From Nostoc sp. GT001 (lineage in GTDB: Bacteria; Cyanobacteriota; Cyanobacteriia; Cyanobacteriales; Nostocaceae), in assembly GCF_030382115.1 (NCBI RefSeq), contig NZ_JAUDRJ010000003.1, forward strand, positions 2,883,294-2,901,823: DNA of 18,530 nt, written 5' to 3'. The translations under genes and the position numbers were made by a program. This document shows positions 1 through 8,132 of the stretch, piece after piece. The stretch's first letter is position 1. Every line of letters starts with the position of its first letter. Below the pieces are notes generated by a model. That model was not told where the DNA came from and ran no database searches. It was given only the letters and a program-made list of their open reading frames with translations.

Positions 1-90
1 AGGGTAAAGGGGAAGGGGACAATACAGAACCTTTTCTTTTCCCCTTCCTCCCGCCCCTTATCCCCAGAGGGAACCCCACCTTCCCCTTTT
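1..90. repeat. Purine/pyrimidine-rich inverted repeat element
   Basis: A G/A-rich start and C/T-rich end form an imperfect inverted repeat. AAAGGGGAAGG at 6-16 is the exact reverse complement of CCTTCCCCTTT at 79-89, with more C-rich runs at 39-66. Such blocks are common as interspersed, non-coding repeats between Nostoc genes. It could fold as a large hairpin and end transcription of a gene left of the window. Function is inferred only. Confidence 0.5.
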
Positions 91-255
91 CGCAACTTAT
101 GTAAGAAGTCTACTGAATATTTTGGTAATATAACTGTTTTAAATCCTCTACAACATGACATTATTCGTTTGTTATGGCTATTACTCCATATCTATAGCAA
201 CCTAGTAGATAATTCCTTTTAATAAAAAGTGATTAAACAAACAGTGAGTTAATAC

Positions 256-3200
256 ATGACTTTACAGAATTGGAGACGTAAGCGTGGCGTTGCACTTACT
301 ACTAAGGGTTTACAAAAAATTAAAGAAGCAAAGCATCAGTCAGAAGCAAAAGAAAATTTTGGAAATCGGTATACTCTTGAAGAAATGAGTGTACGTTCTG
401 GTTTATATTCCGCCACCATCTCGAAAGTATTGAATCGGGAAGGAGGAGTTGACAAACAGACTATTGAGAAGCTTTTTTCAGTTTTTAACTTAAAAATAGA
501 TAAAAGTGACTATTCAAGCTCAAATACTCGTCTAGATTGGGGAGAAGCTATCTTTAACTCAACTTTTTACGGGCGTATAGAAGAACTGATTACACTAGAG
601 CAATGGATTCTCAATGAACACTGCCAATTGGTTGCACTATTGGGAATAGGAGGTATTGGAAAAACAGCACTGTCTGTAAAGTTTGCGCAAAAAATTCAGG
701 ACAACTTTGAGTATGTGATCTGGCGATCGCTGCGAGAAGCACCGCCTGTTAAAATTATCGTGGGTAACTTAATCCAATTTCTATCTGACGAACAGGAAAC
801 AGAAAGTAACTTACCAGAAAGTTTTAGCGATCGCGTATCGCGACTACTCTATTATTTACAAAATAATCGCTGTTTAGTGATCCTTGATAATGCAGAATCA
901 ATTCTCCGCAGTGGTAGCCGCGCCGGACTTTATCGAGAAGGATATGAAGAATATGGTGAGCTTTTAAGACGGGTAGGAGAAGCTACTCACCAAAGCTGCT
1001 TAGTGCTGACTAGTCGTGAAAAACCGAAAGAAGTGGCATTACTCGAAGGACAAGCACTACCTGTTCGCTCATTGCCAATGAGTGGCTTGAAGATGGTGGA
1101 AGGGCAAGAAATCTTGAAACTCAAGGGGCTATCGGCGGCAGAGGATGAATGGAAAGTAATGATTGAACGTTATGCAGGCAATCCATTAGCCTTGAAGATA
1201 GTTGCCACGACTGTTCAAGATATCTTTGATGGTAATGTGACTGAGTTTTTGCAACAAGACACTGCTGTTTTTGGAGACATTCGCGATATTTTAGAGCAGC
1301 AGTTTGAGCGCTTGTCAGATTTAGAAAAAAACATAATGTACTGGCTAGCGATTAATCGTGAGTCAATTACCCTGTCAGAATTACGAGACGATATTATATC
1401 ACCAGTACCACCAGCAAAATTACTAGAGGCTGTAGAATCTTTAGGAAGGCGATCGCTAATCGAGAAGGCTACGCCTACGCTGATTGAAAAAACTGGATCA
1501 TTCTTTACGCTCCAGCCTGTAGTTATGGAATATGTGACTAGTAGCTTGATAGAAAATGTCTGTGAGGAGATTGTCACTCAGAATATTGATTTATTCAGAT
1601 GTCATGCTCTGATGAAGGCGACGGGTAAAGACTATGTTAAAGATACCCAAGTTCGTCTCATCATCAAACCAGTTATAGATGGCTTGCTTGATGTTTTAAG
1701 AAGTAAAAGAAATATTGAAAATCAATTAACTCAAATTATCACAAAACTCCGAGAGACATCGCCGTTAGAACCAGGATATACAACTGGCAATATTCTCAAT
1801 TTGCTTTCTCATTTAGAAACAGATTTAAATGGCTATGATTTTTCTTATCTGACTGTTTGGCAAGCAGACTTGCGAAGTGTGAATTTACACAATGTAAATT
1901 TTGTTCATGCCAATTTGACCAAGTCTGTTTTTGCCGAAACCCTTGGCGGTATTCATTCTGTGGCATTCAGCCCTGATGGAAAACTTTTAGCTACGGGGGA
2001 TACTAATAATGAGATTTGCTTGTATCAAGTTGCGGATGGGAAACAACTGCTTACCTGCAAAGGGCACACAGGTTTTATCTGGCCGGTTAGCTTTAGCCCT
2101 GATGGTCATATTCTTGCTAGTGGAAGTGATGATCAAACAGTTAAGCTGTGGGATACTCGCACTGGGCAATGCTTAACCACCTTAAATCAGCATAATGGTG
2201 GAATATGGTCAGTTACCTTCAGTCCCCAAGGCACTATACTTGCCAGTAGTAGTGAAGACCAAACAGTAAAACTGTGGCATACCAGCACCGGGCAATGCTT
2301 CAAAACTTTGCAGGGACATAGTAATCGCGTTACATCAGTCGCTTTCAGTCCTCAAGGTCTCACGCTTGCCAGTGGCAGTGATGACAAAACTGTGAAGTTA
2401 TGGGATATAAGTACTGGGCAATGCCTCAATACCGTACAGGTTGATAATAGTGGGAGTCGGTCAGTCGCCTTCAGCCCTGATGGTAAAACTCTGGCTATTG
2501 GTTGTCATGATAAGATGGTCAGGCTATGTGATCTCAGTACAGGAAAATTTGTTCAGATTTTGCAAGGTCATACTGACTGCGTAAATTCAGTGGTTTTCAG
2601 TTCTGATGGTAAGACGCTAGCAAGTAGCAGTGATGACCAAACGGTGAAATTGTGGGATATTAATACGGGTCGTTGTTGTACAAGCTTACAAGGGCATAGT
2701 AGCAGAATACCGTCAATTGCTTTTAGTCCAGAAGGAACGAAAATAGCAAGTGGCAGTGAAGATCAAACAGTAATGTTTTGGGATATCAAGACTGGTAAAT
2801 GCCTCAAGATATTGCAAGGTTATTGTAATGGGATTTGGTCGGTTACCTTCAGTTCAAACGGTCTTGTTATTGCCAGTGGCAGTAACGACCAAAAGGTTAA
2901 GCTCTGGGATGCTATTACTGGTAAATGCCTCAAAACTTTTCAGGGGCATAGTAATCGAGTCACATCAGTCGCTTTTAGTTCGGATAGTCAAATACTTGCT
3001 AGTGGTAGTGAGGATCAAACAGTGAAACTGTGGGATGCTAGTACTGGTAGATGCCTCAAAACTTTTCAGGGACATAGTAATCGAGTCACATCAGTCGCCT
3101 TCAGTCCAGACGGTCATCTGCTAGCCAGTGGTTGTCAAGACCAGACAGTAAGGCTATGGAGTATTAAAACGGGTCAATGCCTCGATATTTTGAAAGGGCA

Positions 3201-3795
3201 TATGCATTGGGTATGGGTAGTCGCCTTCAGCCCGGATGGTAATCTGCTAGCCAGTGGCTGTCATGACAAAATAATAAGGCTATGGGATGTCAGCAGTGGT
3301 CGTTGTCTTCAGACTCTGCATGGTCATAATGATTGGATATGGTCACTTGCCTTTAGTCCTGATGGTCGAACGCTGGCAAGTGGTAGCACTGATAAAACAA
3401 TCAAGCTGTGGAATGTCAATACAGGTCAGAATATTGAAACTTTAGAGGGGCATACCAGTTCAATCTACTCAGTCACCTTTCTAGATGCTTGTACATTGGC
3501 AAGTGGTAGCGGTGATCAAAATGTGAAACTATGGGATATCAGTACAAGCAGCTGCGTAAAAACTTTCTTTGGACATTCCAAGTTAGTTTGGTCAGTAGCC
3601 TTTAGTCCTGACACTCAAACCATTGCCAGTAGCAGTGAAGATGAGACTATAAAGCTTTGGAATGCAAAGACTGGTGAGTGCTTGACAACTTTGAAAAACT
3701 CTAAACTTTACGAAGGCATGAATATTAATGGAGTGATTGGTTTAAAAGAGGCTGAAAAAATTGTTCTCAAGAATTTAGGTGCGCTTGAGAATTAA
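256..3795 (+). CDS. HTH / NB-ARC (STAND) ATPase with 14 WD40 repeats
   Basis: Signal-transducing STAND NTPase of 1179 aa. Residues about 38-80 form a predicted helix-turn-helix. An NB-ARC module follows from about 104: Walker A GIGGIGKT (130-137), Walker B LVILDNAE (207-214), sensor-like LTSREKP (251-257) and the GNPLAL motif (308-313), then a winged-helix region to about 430. Residues about 525-560 resemble pentapeptide repeats (ADLRSVNLHNVNF). From about 561 to 1145 come fourteen WD40 blades of about 42 aa, enough for two seven-bladed propellers. In this family the propeller is the sensor, and binding of a cue is thought to drive ATP-dependent oligomerisation. No separate enzymatic effector is visible, so output may run through the N-terminal HTH or a partner. 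Odd points: near-identical neighbouring blades and an in-frame repeat insertion near residue 404. Upstream has only a weak ribosome site. It converges with the GDSL gene, 19 bp away, with no clear terminator. Confidence 0.9.
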   Translation: MTLQNWRRKRGVALTTKGLQKIKEAKHQSEAKENFGNRYTLEEMSVRSGLYSATISKVLNREGGVDKQTIEKLFSVFNLKIDKSDYSSSNTRLDWGEAIFNSTFYGRIEELITLEQWILNEHCQLVALLGIGGIGKTALSVKFAQKIQDNFEYVIWRSLREAPPVKIIVGNLIQFLSDEQETESNLPESFSDRVSRLLYYLQNNRCLVILDNAESILRSGSRAGLYREGYEEYGELLRRVGEATHQSCLVLTSREKPKEVALLEGQALPVRSLPMSGLKMVEGQEILKLKGLSAAEDEWKVMIERYAGNPLALKIVATTVQDIFDGNVTEFLQQDTAVFGDIRDILEQQFERLSDLEKNIMYWLAINRESITLSELRDDIISPVPPAKLLEAVESLGRRSLIEKATPTLIEKTGSFFTLQPVVMEYVTSSLIENVCEEIVTQNIDLFRCHALMKATGKDYVKDTQVRLIIKPVIDGLLDVLRSKRNIENQLTQIITKLRETSPLEPGYTTGNILNLLSHLETDLNGYDFSYLTVWQADLRSVNLHNVNFVHANLTKSVFAETLGGIHSVAFSPDGKLLATGDTNNEICLYQVADGKQLLTCKGHTGFIWPVSFSPDGHILASGSDDQTVKLWDTRTGQCLTTLNQHNGGIWSVTFSPQGTILASSSEDQTVKLWHTSTGQCFKTLQGHSNRVTSVAFSPQGLTLASGSDDKTVKLWDISTGQCLNTVQVDNSGSRSVAFSPDGKTLAIGCHDKMVRLCDLSTGKFVQILQGHTDCVNSVVFSSDGKTLASSSDDQTVKLWDINTGRCCTSLQGHSSRIPSIAFSPEGTKIASGSEDQTVMFWDIKTGKCLKILQGYCNGIWSVTFSSNGLVIASGSNDQKVKLWDAITGKCLKTFQGHSNRVTSVAFSSDSQILASGSEDQTVKLWDASTGRCLKTFQGHSNRVTSVAFSPDGHLLASGCQDQTVRLWSIKTGQCLDILKGHMHWVWVVAFSPDGNLLASGCHDKIIRLWDVSSGRCLQTLHGHNDWIWSLAFSPDGRTLASGSTDKTIKLWNVNTGQNIETLEGHTSSIYSVTFLDACTLASGSGDQNVKLWDISTSSCVKTFFGHSKLVWSVAFSPDTQTIASSSEDETIKLWNAKTGECLTTLKNSKLYEGMNINGVIGLKEAEKIVLKNLGALEN
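1465..1480 (+). repeat. Interspersed repeat unit inside the STAND gene
   Basis: AAGGCTACGCCTACGC matches the core of a widespread Nostoc-type interspersed repeat and lies just after a HIP1 site. It sits in frame, encodes ATPT and duplicates the flanking LIEK (residues 401-404 and 409-412). The paralogue at 11921-13345 has no equivalent residues here, so this looks like an in-frame insertion of about 24 bp tolerated in the winged-helix region. Confidence 0.55.
2926..3098 (+). repeat. Near-identical DNA copies of adjacent WD40 blades
   Basis: A 47-bp stretch at 2926-2972 recurs at 3052-3098, exactly one blade (126 bp) downstream, with a single mismatch at 2945/3071. A third, more diverged copy starts near 2296. 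Synonymous positions are conserved too, which points to recent duplication or gene conversion between blades rather than protein-level selection alone. Confidence 0.75.
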
Positions 3796-3814
3796 AGAGG
3801 ATTAACACAAATAG

Positions 3815-4789
3815 CTATTCGCGTTTCCAGAACAAAACTGTACCCAAGATACCAAAAGCCAATACTCCTAACACATTAGAAGATTCTGGGACAGAAGCTG
3901 ACTTCAGTACTAAAAATGCAGATTCTCCGATTAGCCGATGAGCCGCGGTTGTAGGATGAACTGGGTCCCAAAATAAAAACTTATCTGGATTACAAGCTAC
4001 TGGTTGGGTAGGCAAAGTCAAGGGGATCACTGATAAATCCTGTATGCAATAGTTCGTAGCATTTGTCAGGCTGAATTCCCTTGGCTCGGTGATTATCCTA
4101 CTAAATAAGTCATTAACATTGAAAGGAATAATGTTGAGATGAGGGACTAGTCGTTGGTTCAAAAAGTTGATGGTCGCGTTCAAGCTAGAGTTATGTGCAT
4201 CAGTCAACGTACTGAACAAGCTAGGTATTTGACTGTTGAAGTTTGCAACTGGAAACTTTCCCAAATCTGGCTGATTAACTACCAGAAAATCTTCAGCGCC
4301 TATGACAGCAAGCGATGTGACTGCTGCTGATATATTTGCAACTGCCTGATTAGGGTTGGGAACACCCCCCCCAAAGTAACTGAAGTAATCATTAGCACCA
4401 GCCCAGACGATATAAAGGGCGTTGGGATTAGCAGACGGATTTTCGGCTGTAAAGTTAGCGATCTGGGTTTGCAATCCGGGTAACGCAGGATTGCTAATGT
4501 TATTGACCCCGGTGGTAGCCCCTCCATAAGCAAAGTTATTGCGAGGATTGAAGGATAATCCTAAGTCTTGTGCCAGATATTCTACCCAAACTGAGCCATT
4601 GGAAAAACGTCCATCAAAGTATGTTGAGCTTGAGGGAAAGGTTTTATTTGTGGCATTGAATGCATTTCCTGTGTCTGAAAAGCTGTCACCAAAAACATAA
4701 ATATCTTCATAATTCTGTGCCGCTAAGATTTTAAGCGGAAATATGAAAGACAACAGGAAAAATCCTGTCGTCAGAATTGTTTTTTTCAT
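3815..4789 (-). CDS. Secreted GDSL/SGNH esterase-lipase with PEP-CTERM anchor
   Basis: 324-aa hydrolase of the SGNH/GDSL superfamily, which cleaves ester or acetyl groups on lipids or glycans. The N-terminus is a signal peptide (KK, then a hydrophobic run to about 19, ending ILAAQ). Block I is FGDSFSDTGN with nucleophile Ser36; block II Gly is in YGGA (88-91); block III GAND supplies Asn133; block V DPVH supplies Asp275 and His278. The catalytic set is therefore complete. The C-terminus has a PEP-CTERM sorting signal: VPESS (300-304), a hydrophobic helix and a final WKRE. Exosortase normally recognises this, so the enzyme probably ends on the cell surface or in extracellular matrix. It is last in the minus-strand cluster, 52 bp after the KAS-III-like gene. 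The true substrate is unknown; a link to the product of the upstream genes is inference. Confidence 0.9.
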   Translation of the reverse strand: MKKTILTTGFFLLSFIFPLKILAAQNYEDIYVFGDSFSDTGNAFNATNKTFPSSSTYFDGRFSNGSVWVEYLAQDLGLSFNPRNNFAYGGATTGVNNISNPALPGLQTQIANFTAENPSANPNALYIVWAGANDYFSYFGGGVPNPNQAVANISAAVTSLAVIGAEDFLVVNQPDLGKFPVANFNSQIPSLFSTLTDAHNSSLNATINFLNQRLVPHLNIIPFNVNDLFSRIITEPREFSLTNATNYCIQDLSVIPLTLPTQPVACNPDKFLFWDPVHPTTAAHRLIGESAFLVLKSASVPESSNVLGVLAFGILGTVLFWKRE

Positions 4790-4841
4790 TTAATTATTGA
4801 CTACACTTTAAATCTTGGTGTGTATCTTAGCAGGAAACGAA

Positions 4842-5939
4842 CTATTCAGGTTCATTGACCGGAACAGGGCCTAGTGCCACACTACCCCAGCGGATTACGC
4901 TTGCAGAGGCAGAACTGGCGGCACCAAAGCCATAGAGTAAAACCAAGTCATTTTCGTGAATTTTGCCAAGTTGAGCAGCGTGGTACAAATTGGCTAGGGT
5001 TAGCGCTGGTCCCATGTTTGCATAAAGAGGGTAGACATTGATTGTGCGTTCTGAGTCAATGCCCAATACACGCGTACAGAAGCTTGCAAACCAAGCAGTG
5101 GGAGTATTAAAAATAAAAAAGTCAATTTGCTTCAGGGTAACACCAGCAGCAGCAATAGCCCCCTCACAACAAGTAAGCAGTAAATCCGCAGCTGTTTCGC
5201 CGATCACTTTATTCGTATCCTTGGGTACCTGCATTTGAAACCGTTGATTGCCTTCTTTGTCCTCAGTAAGTTTAAAAGACAATTGATCGCACAAAATACT
5301 AGTATTAACTGTCTTTGTACCAAGAATGCCTTGGTTTGGTTTTAGTGAACTAACTAGGAAAGCTCCAGCACCATCGCTAAAAAACCATGAAAGAGTATCG
5401 TCTTTATCGAAGAAGCGAGAGTACGTACAAGAGATCGCCACTAGGACATTGCGGTGCATTCCTGCTTGTACTAAAGCACAAGCAGTTTGAAGGGCAATTA
5501 GGGTACTAGCACACGATCCATCAAGGTTCCATGCGCCACACTGTAGTCCCAGTTGACGAGCAAGAAAGGCGGCATTGCCAAATCCGATTTTTTCAGGTAA
5601 AAACGAGGCGACGAGCAGGAGATCTACGTCATTGACAGAAAGCTTTGCCGCTTTGATGGCATCCTTGGCTGCCCGATACTCCAGGGTCAGCGACGACTCG
5701 CTAGGAGCAAGTATCCTCTGTTCAAAAGTGCCCCGAAAAGGATCTGACAGATAAGGCATCATTTCTAACTCAAACTTGTTGCTCGGCGTGGAATTATTTA
5801 GAGAGATCATTCTTGCCAAGCTTTTTTGCTCTACTTGAGCTACTATCTCAGGGTATTTTTCTTTGTAGTAATCTTTTGTACGTCTAATGCTAGGAAAGCT
5901 AACTGCTAGTGAGCAAATGCCTACGGAAGGGTACACCAT
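4842..5939 (-). CDS. Ketoacyl-ACP synthase III-like (thiolase fold) protein
   Basis: 365-aa thiolase-superfamily protein resembling FabH, which condenses an acyl starter with malonyl-ACP; relatives also act as acyltransferases. The nucleophile motif DGSCAST gives Cys143, and FSDGAGAFLV (187-196) is the typical KAS III motif after it. The C-terminal half follows FabH, with YGFGAASSASASVIRW (336-351) matching its glycine-rich ending. At the usual PHQAN site the protein reads FNTPT (277-281), so the catalytic His is replaced by Asn278, while Asn308 in YANMGP keeps the last triad position. It may therefore transfer acyl groups without decarboxylative condensation, or act on an unusual substrate. 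An insertion-rich stretch near 38-75 is longer than in FabH. The gene starts 13 bp after the ThDP gene ends, which strongly suggests co-transcription and a shared pathway. No strong ribosome site is visible. It is unlikely to be the housekeeping fabH. Confidence 0.85.
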   Translation of the reverse strand: MVYPSVGICSLAVSFPSIRRTKDYYKEKYPEIVAQVEQKSLARMISLNNSTPSNKFELEMMPYLSDPFRGTFEQRILAPSESSLTLEYRAAKDAIKAAKLSVNDVDLLLVASFLPEKIGFGNAAFLARQLGLQCGAWNLDGSCASTLIALQTACALVQAGMHRNVLVAISCTYSRFFDKDDTLSWFFSDGAGAFLVSSLKPNQGILGTKTVNTSILCDQLSFKLTEDKEGNQRFQMQVPKDTNKVIGETAADLLLTCCEGAIAAAGVTLKQIDFFIFNTPTAWFASFCTRVLGIDSERTINVYPLYANMGPALTLANLYHAAQLGKIHENDLVLLYGFGAASSASASVIRWGSVALGPVPVNEPE

Positions 5940-5952
5940 GTTTAAGGTTATT

Positions 5953-7710
5953 TCAATAATTTGTAGTGCTTTGAGAAATTAAGTTATTAATACGATTTGA
6001 AATTGGTGCCTTCCAACTTGGGTCGATTATTACATCAACAACGAACGGATTAGTTGAAACAAGGGCTTTCTCTAGCGCAGCCTGAATGTCAGACTCCCTT
6101 TCGACACGAATGCCATCGGCTCCCATCCCGCAGGCAATCTTAACGAAATCCGTCTGTGGAATCTCTACATTTACACCCTTGAACCCTTGCATTGTTGTTC
6201 CCTGATCGCACATGTTGTAGCGCGAGTCATTGAGTACAATCCAAACAGCAGGAATCTGGTGTTGCACAGCTGTACTTATCTCGTTATTCATGAGCATGGC
6301 ACCATCCCCAACAATTGCGACAGCTTTGCCATTTCTTGCCAGTGCCGCACCTACAACACCCGTAACAAAATGCCCCATAGACCCGAAGCCAGTGCTAACC
6401 CGAAAACGGCCTGGTTTAGTAAATCGTAGATGATGAATTGCCCAGGCAAAGGAGTTACCAGATTCAGCCATTACTACTGCATCGCTTCCTTCAACAATCA
6501 CCTGTTGAATCGCATCCATAAGCACTTTGGGACGCACTAAACTGCCTGTGCATGGCTTGATTAAATCAAGTTCAGGTCGAGGCAGCGTTAGCGCCGTTGA
6601 GCGACTATCACTTACAGAAAAGTGCTTCAACAGCTCCTTGATGAACACTTTTATGTCAGACTGGATAGCAAATGTCTTAGCATCTGGATATGCTGCTCCT
6701 GGCACATCTCGGTCAATGTCAATATGCAAAAATCCCCGCTGGGGGATCATTGTAGGGTTCCAGAACGATGTAAACTCACCAAGGCGCGTTCCCAGAACCA
6801 AAGTGTGCAAAGGATAGTACTCCTGCATATATGTCAAAACAGATTTGTGTCCAGCAAAGCCTGTAACTCCTACAAATTGTGGATGATCTTCGGGAAAAAT
6901 CCCTTTACCACGCGGTGAACACATTACTGCTGCGCCTGTTATCTCAGCAAGTTGCCGAATCTCTTCGGCAGCAGCGCGCGCACCGAAGCCAACCCAGATG
7001 GCAAAGGACCCTTCAGTCAGTAACCGGACACATTCTGCAATTGTTTCTTCACTTGCTGTTGCCACAGCATGAGACAGAGTTACTCGTGGCAACGAAGTTG
7101 TTAGTGAACTTGTCTGGATATTTGTAGGGATACTTAGATAGGCGACGAATCCTTCTGGTTGTGCTAGCCCGATGGCAAGCCTTCGAGATATCTCTGTGAG
7201 TTCATCGCTAGATTTGAGATTAGTCGCGTAATGGAATATTTGCCCCGAATTAAAAATATTTGTGCTGGGCATAGTGTATGCGCTGGTTTCCTGGAAAGCC
7301 CAACGTCCCCGCTGTGGTGCTGAGGTTGAAGCTGACACAAGAATTACCTTAGCGCCCTCCCAACGAGCAGCTAATAGCCCTGTCAAAGCGTTGGTGATCC
7401 CTGGACCAGTTGTAGTGAATATCACAACTGGGCGATCGCTAGCAAAATACGCCTCAATGGCTGCAAAAGCGGCTCCAGCTTCATGGCGAAAGTGCAACAC
7501 CTGGATGGAACTTTGATGTAATGCAGCCCACACTGGGGCGATCGCACCTCCCGATACACCAAAGGCATACTGTACTCCCATATCTTCCAGGATTTTTACC
7601 ACTGCTTCCGCTACCGAAAAAGTTTCGGATGGCTTGCTATTAGATGGCTGTTTACTTGAGTTTAATTGTTTAGTGGTATTCGCTTGTGTATCCTGAAATT
7701 TCACATCCAT
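5953..7710 (-). CDS. ThDP-dependent enzyme, acetolactate synthase/decarboxylase-like
   Basis: 585-aa enzyme with the three-domain layout of acetolactate synthase, pyruvate decarboxylase and related ThDP lyases. The N-terminal Pyr domain has FGVSGG (50-55), the conserved Glu77 in RHEAGA that activates ThDP, and TGPG (101-104). The central domain spans about 220-360. The C-terminal PP domain carries the ThDP/Mg motif, GDG (468-470) to Asn494, at the canonical spacing. The first 30 residues are a Ser/Asn/Gln-rich extension. Such enzymes decarboxylate a 2-keto acid and either release an aldehyde or join the unit to a second carbonyl (acyloin or acetohydroxy acid). Pairing with a KAS-III-like gene instead of an ilvN regulatory subunit argues against valine/isoleucine synthesis and for secondary metabolism; ScyA of scytonemin synthesis is a known cyanobacterial precedent for this fold. 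It is first of three genes on this strand. The substrate cannot be read from sequence. Confidence 0.88.
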   Translation of the reverse strand: MDVKFQDTQANTTKQLNSSKQPSNSKPSETFSVAEAVVKILEDMGVQYAFGVSGGAIAPVWAALHQSSIQVLHFRHEAGAAFAAIEAYFASDRPVVIFTTTGPGITNALTGLLAARWEGAKVILVSASTSAPQRGRWAFQETSAYTMPSTNIFNSGQIFHYATNLKSSDELTEISRRLAIGLAQPEGFVAYLSIPTNIQTSSLTTSLPRVTLSHAVATASEETIAECVRLLTEGSFAIWVGFGARAAAEEIRQLAEITGAAVMCSPRGKGIFPEDHPQFVGVTGFAGHKSVLTYMQEYYPLHTLVLGTRLGEFTSFWNPTMIPQRGFLHIDIDRDVPGAAYPDAKTFAIQSDIKVFIKELLKHFSVSDSRSTALTLPRPELDLIKPCTGSLVRPKVLMDAIQQVIVEGSDAVVMAESGNSFAWAIHHLRFTKPGRFRVSTGFGSMGHFVTGVVGAALARNGKAVAIVGDGAMLMNNEISTAVQHQIPAVWIVLNDSRYNMCDQGTTMQGFKGVNVEIPQTDFVKIACGMGADGIRVERESDIQAALEKALVSTNPFVVDVIIDPSWKAPISNRINNLISQSTTNY

Positions 7711-7750
7711 ACAAACTATACTTAGGAATAATTTCCTTTCTGGAATAACT

Positions 7751-7756
7751 ATTATC
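7751..7756 (-). promoter_or_regulatory. Possible -10 box for the ThDP operon
   Basis: On the minus strand this reads GATAAT, one base from TATAAT, about 40 bases before the ThDP start codon. No good -35 hexamer lies 16-18 bases further upstream, so an activator-dependent promoter would be needed. Weak call. Confidence 0.25.
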
Positions 7757-7987
7757 CCACACCTAAACTTAGTAATCTTGTAATATCAATGTAATATGAA
7801 TTTATTTGGATAACGCCCATACAACTTCGGTGAGTACTGCTCTCTAACGCAGGTATAACTGTAAAACTACCTTGGTGGTTAACTTTGCCAATCTTTGAGC
7901 AACCTATAAGTTCCGTATTGCCCTGATATAGAAAAAATGTTTAGAGACTTCAATAACAGTGGATGTGGCGATGCCTGCGGTGGTCAC

Positions 7988-8057
7988 TGAACGGCTGGTG
8001 AGCGGAGTCGAACCATGTCGTTCGCGTAGCGTCTCGTAGAGAAATGCGGGCTGCGCC
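7988..8057. repeat. Nostoc-type interspersed repeat
   Basis: The block contains AACGGCTGGTGAGCGGAGTC and TTCGCGTAGCGTCTCGTAGA, sequence words that recur in intergenic regions across Nostocales genomes (from memory, not searched). It is distinctly GC-richer than the flanking DNA and holds small inverted repeats such as CTGCG-CCAA-CGCAG at 8051-8064, which runs just past the block. No coding role is supported. Confidence 0.55.
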
Positions 8058-8062
8058 AACGC

Positions 8063-8084
8063 AGATGGGTTCACCCGTCTTTTT
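8063..8084 (+). terminator. Rho-independent terminator-like hairpin ahead of the HAD gene
   Basis: AGATGGG (8063-8069), loop TTCA and CCCGTCT (8074-8080) form a 7-bp stem with one G-T pair, running straight into TTTTT (8080-8084). Orientation is (+). No plus-strand gene lies upstream, so it could end a small RNA or act as a leader attenuator for the HAD gene 49 bp downstream. The adjoining stem CTGCG/CGCAG (8051-8064) shares two bases with its left arm. Confidence 0.45.
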
Positions 8085-8132
8085 AGTTTGTGAAAACTGA
8101 ACACTATTAATCAAGCTTTGGAGTATAAAAAG

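Larger units (their letters stand above)
7711..8132. other. Divergent intergenic region
   Basis: 422 bp between the divergent ThDP operon and the HAD gene. The part next to the ThDP gene is AT-rich and probably holds its promoter. From about 7988 on comes a GC-richer interspersed repeat, then a terminator-like hairpin. Short reading frames here on the minus strand are translations of the repeat and are not called. Confidence 0.6.

Noticed and set aside
4842..5939. Housekeeping fabH
   Set aside because: The His motif is missing, length and insertions differ, and the neighbours are not fatty-acid synthesis genes.
5953..7710. ilvB, acetolactate synthase large subunit
   Set aside because: There is no ilvN nearby, the N-terminal extension is unusual, and the gene is tied to a KAS-III-like gene; only the broad ThDP family is supported.
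7904..8104. Minus-strand frame of 66 aa upstream of the HAD gene
   Set aside because: It is essentially the translation of the interspersed repeat at 7988-8057; similar false frames occur wherever this repeat lies.
8118..8132. TTG start for the HAD gene
   Set aside because: No ribosome site precedes it, whereas GGAG is well placed for GTG 8133, and the shorter protein begins close to the catalytic motif as expected.
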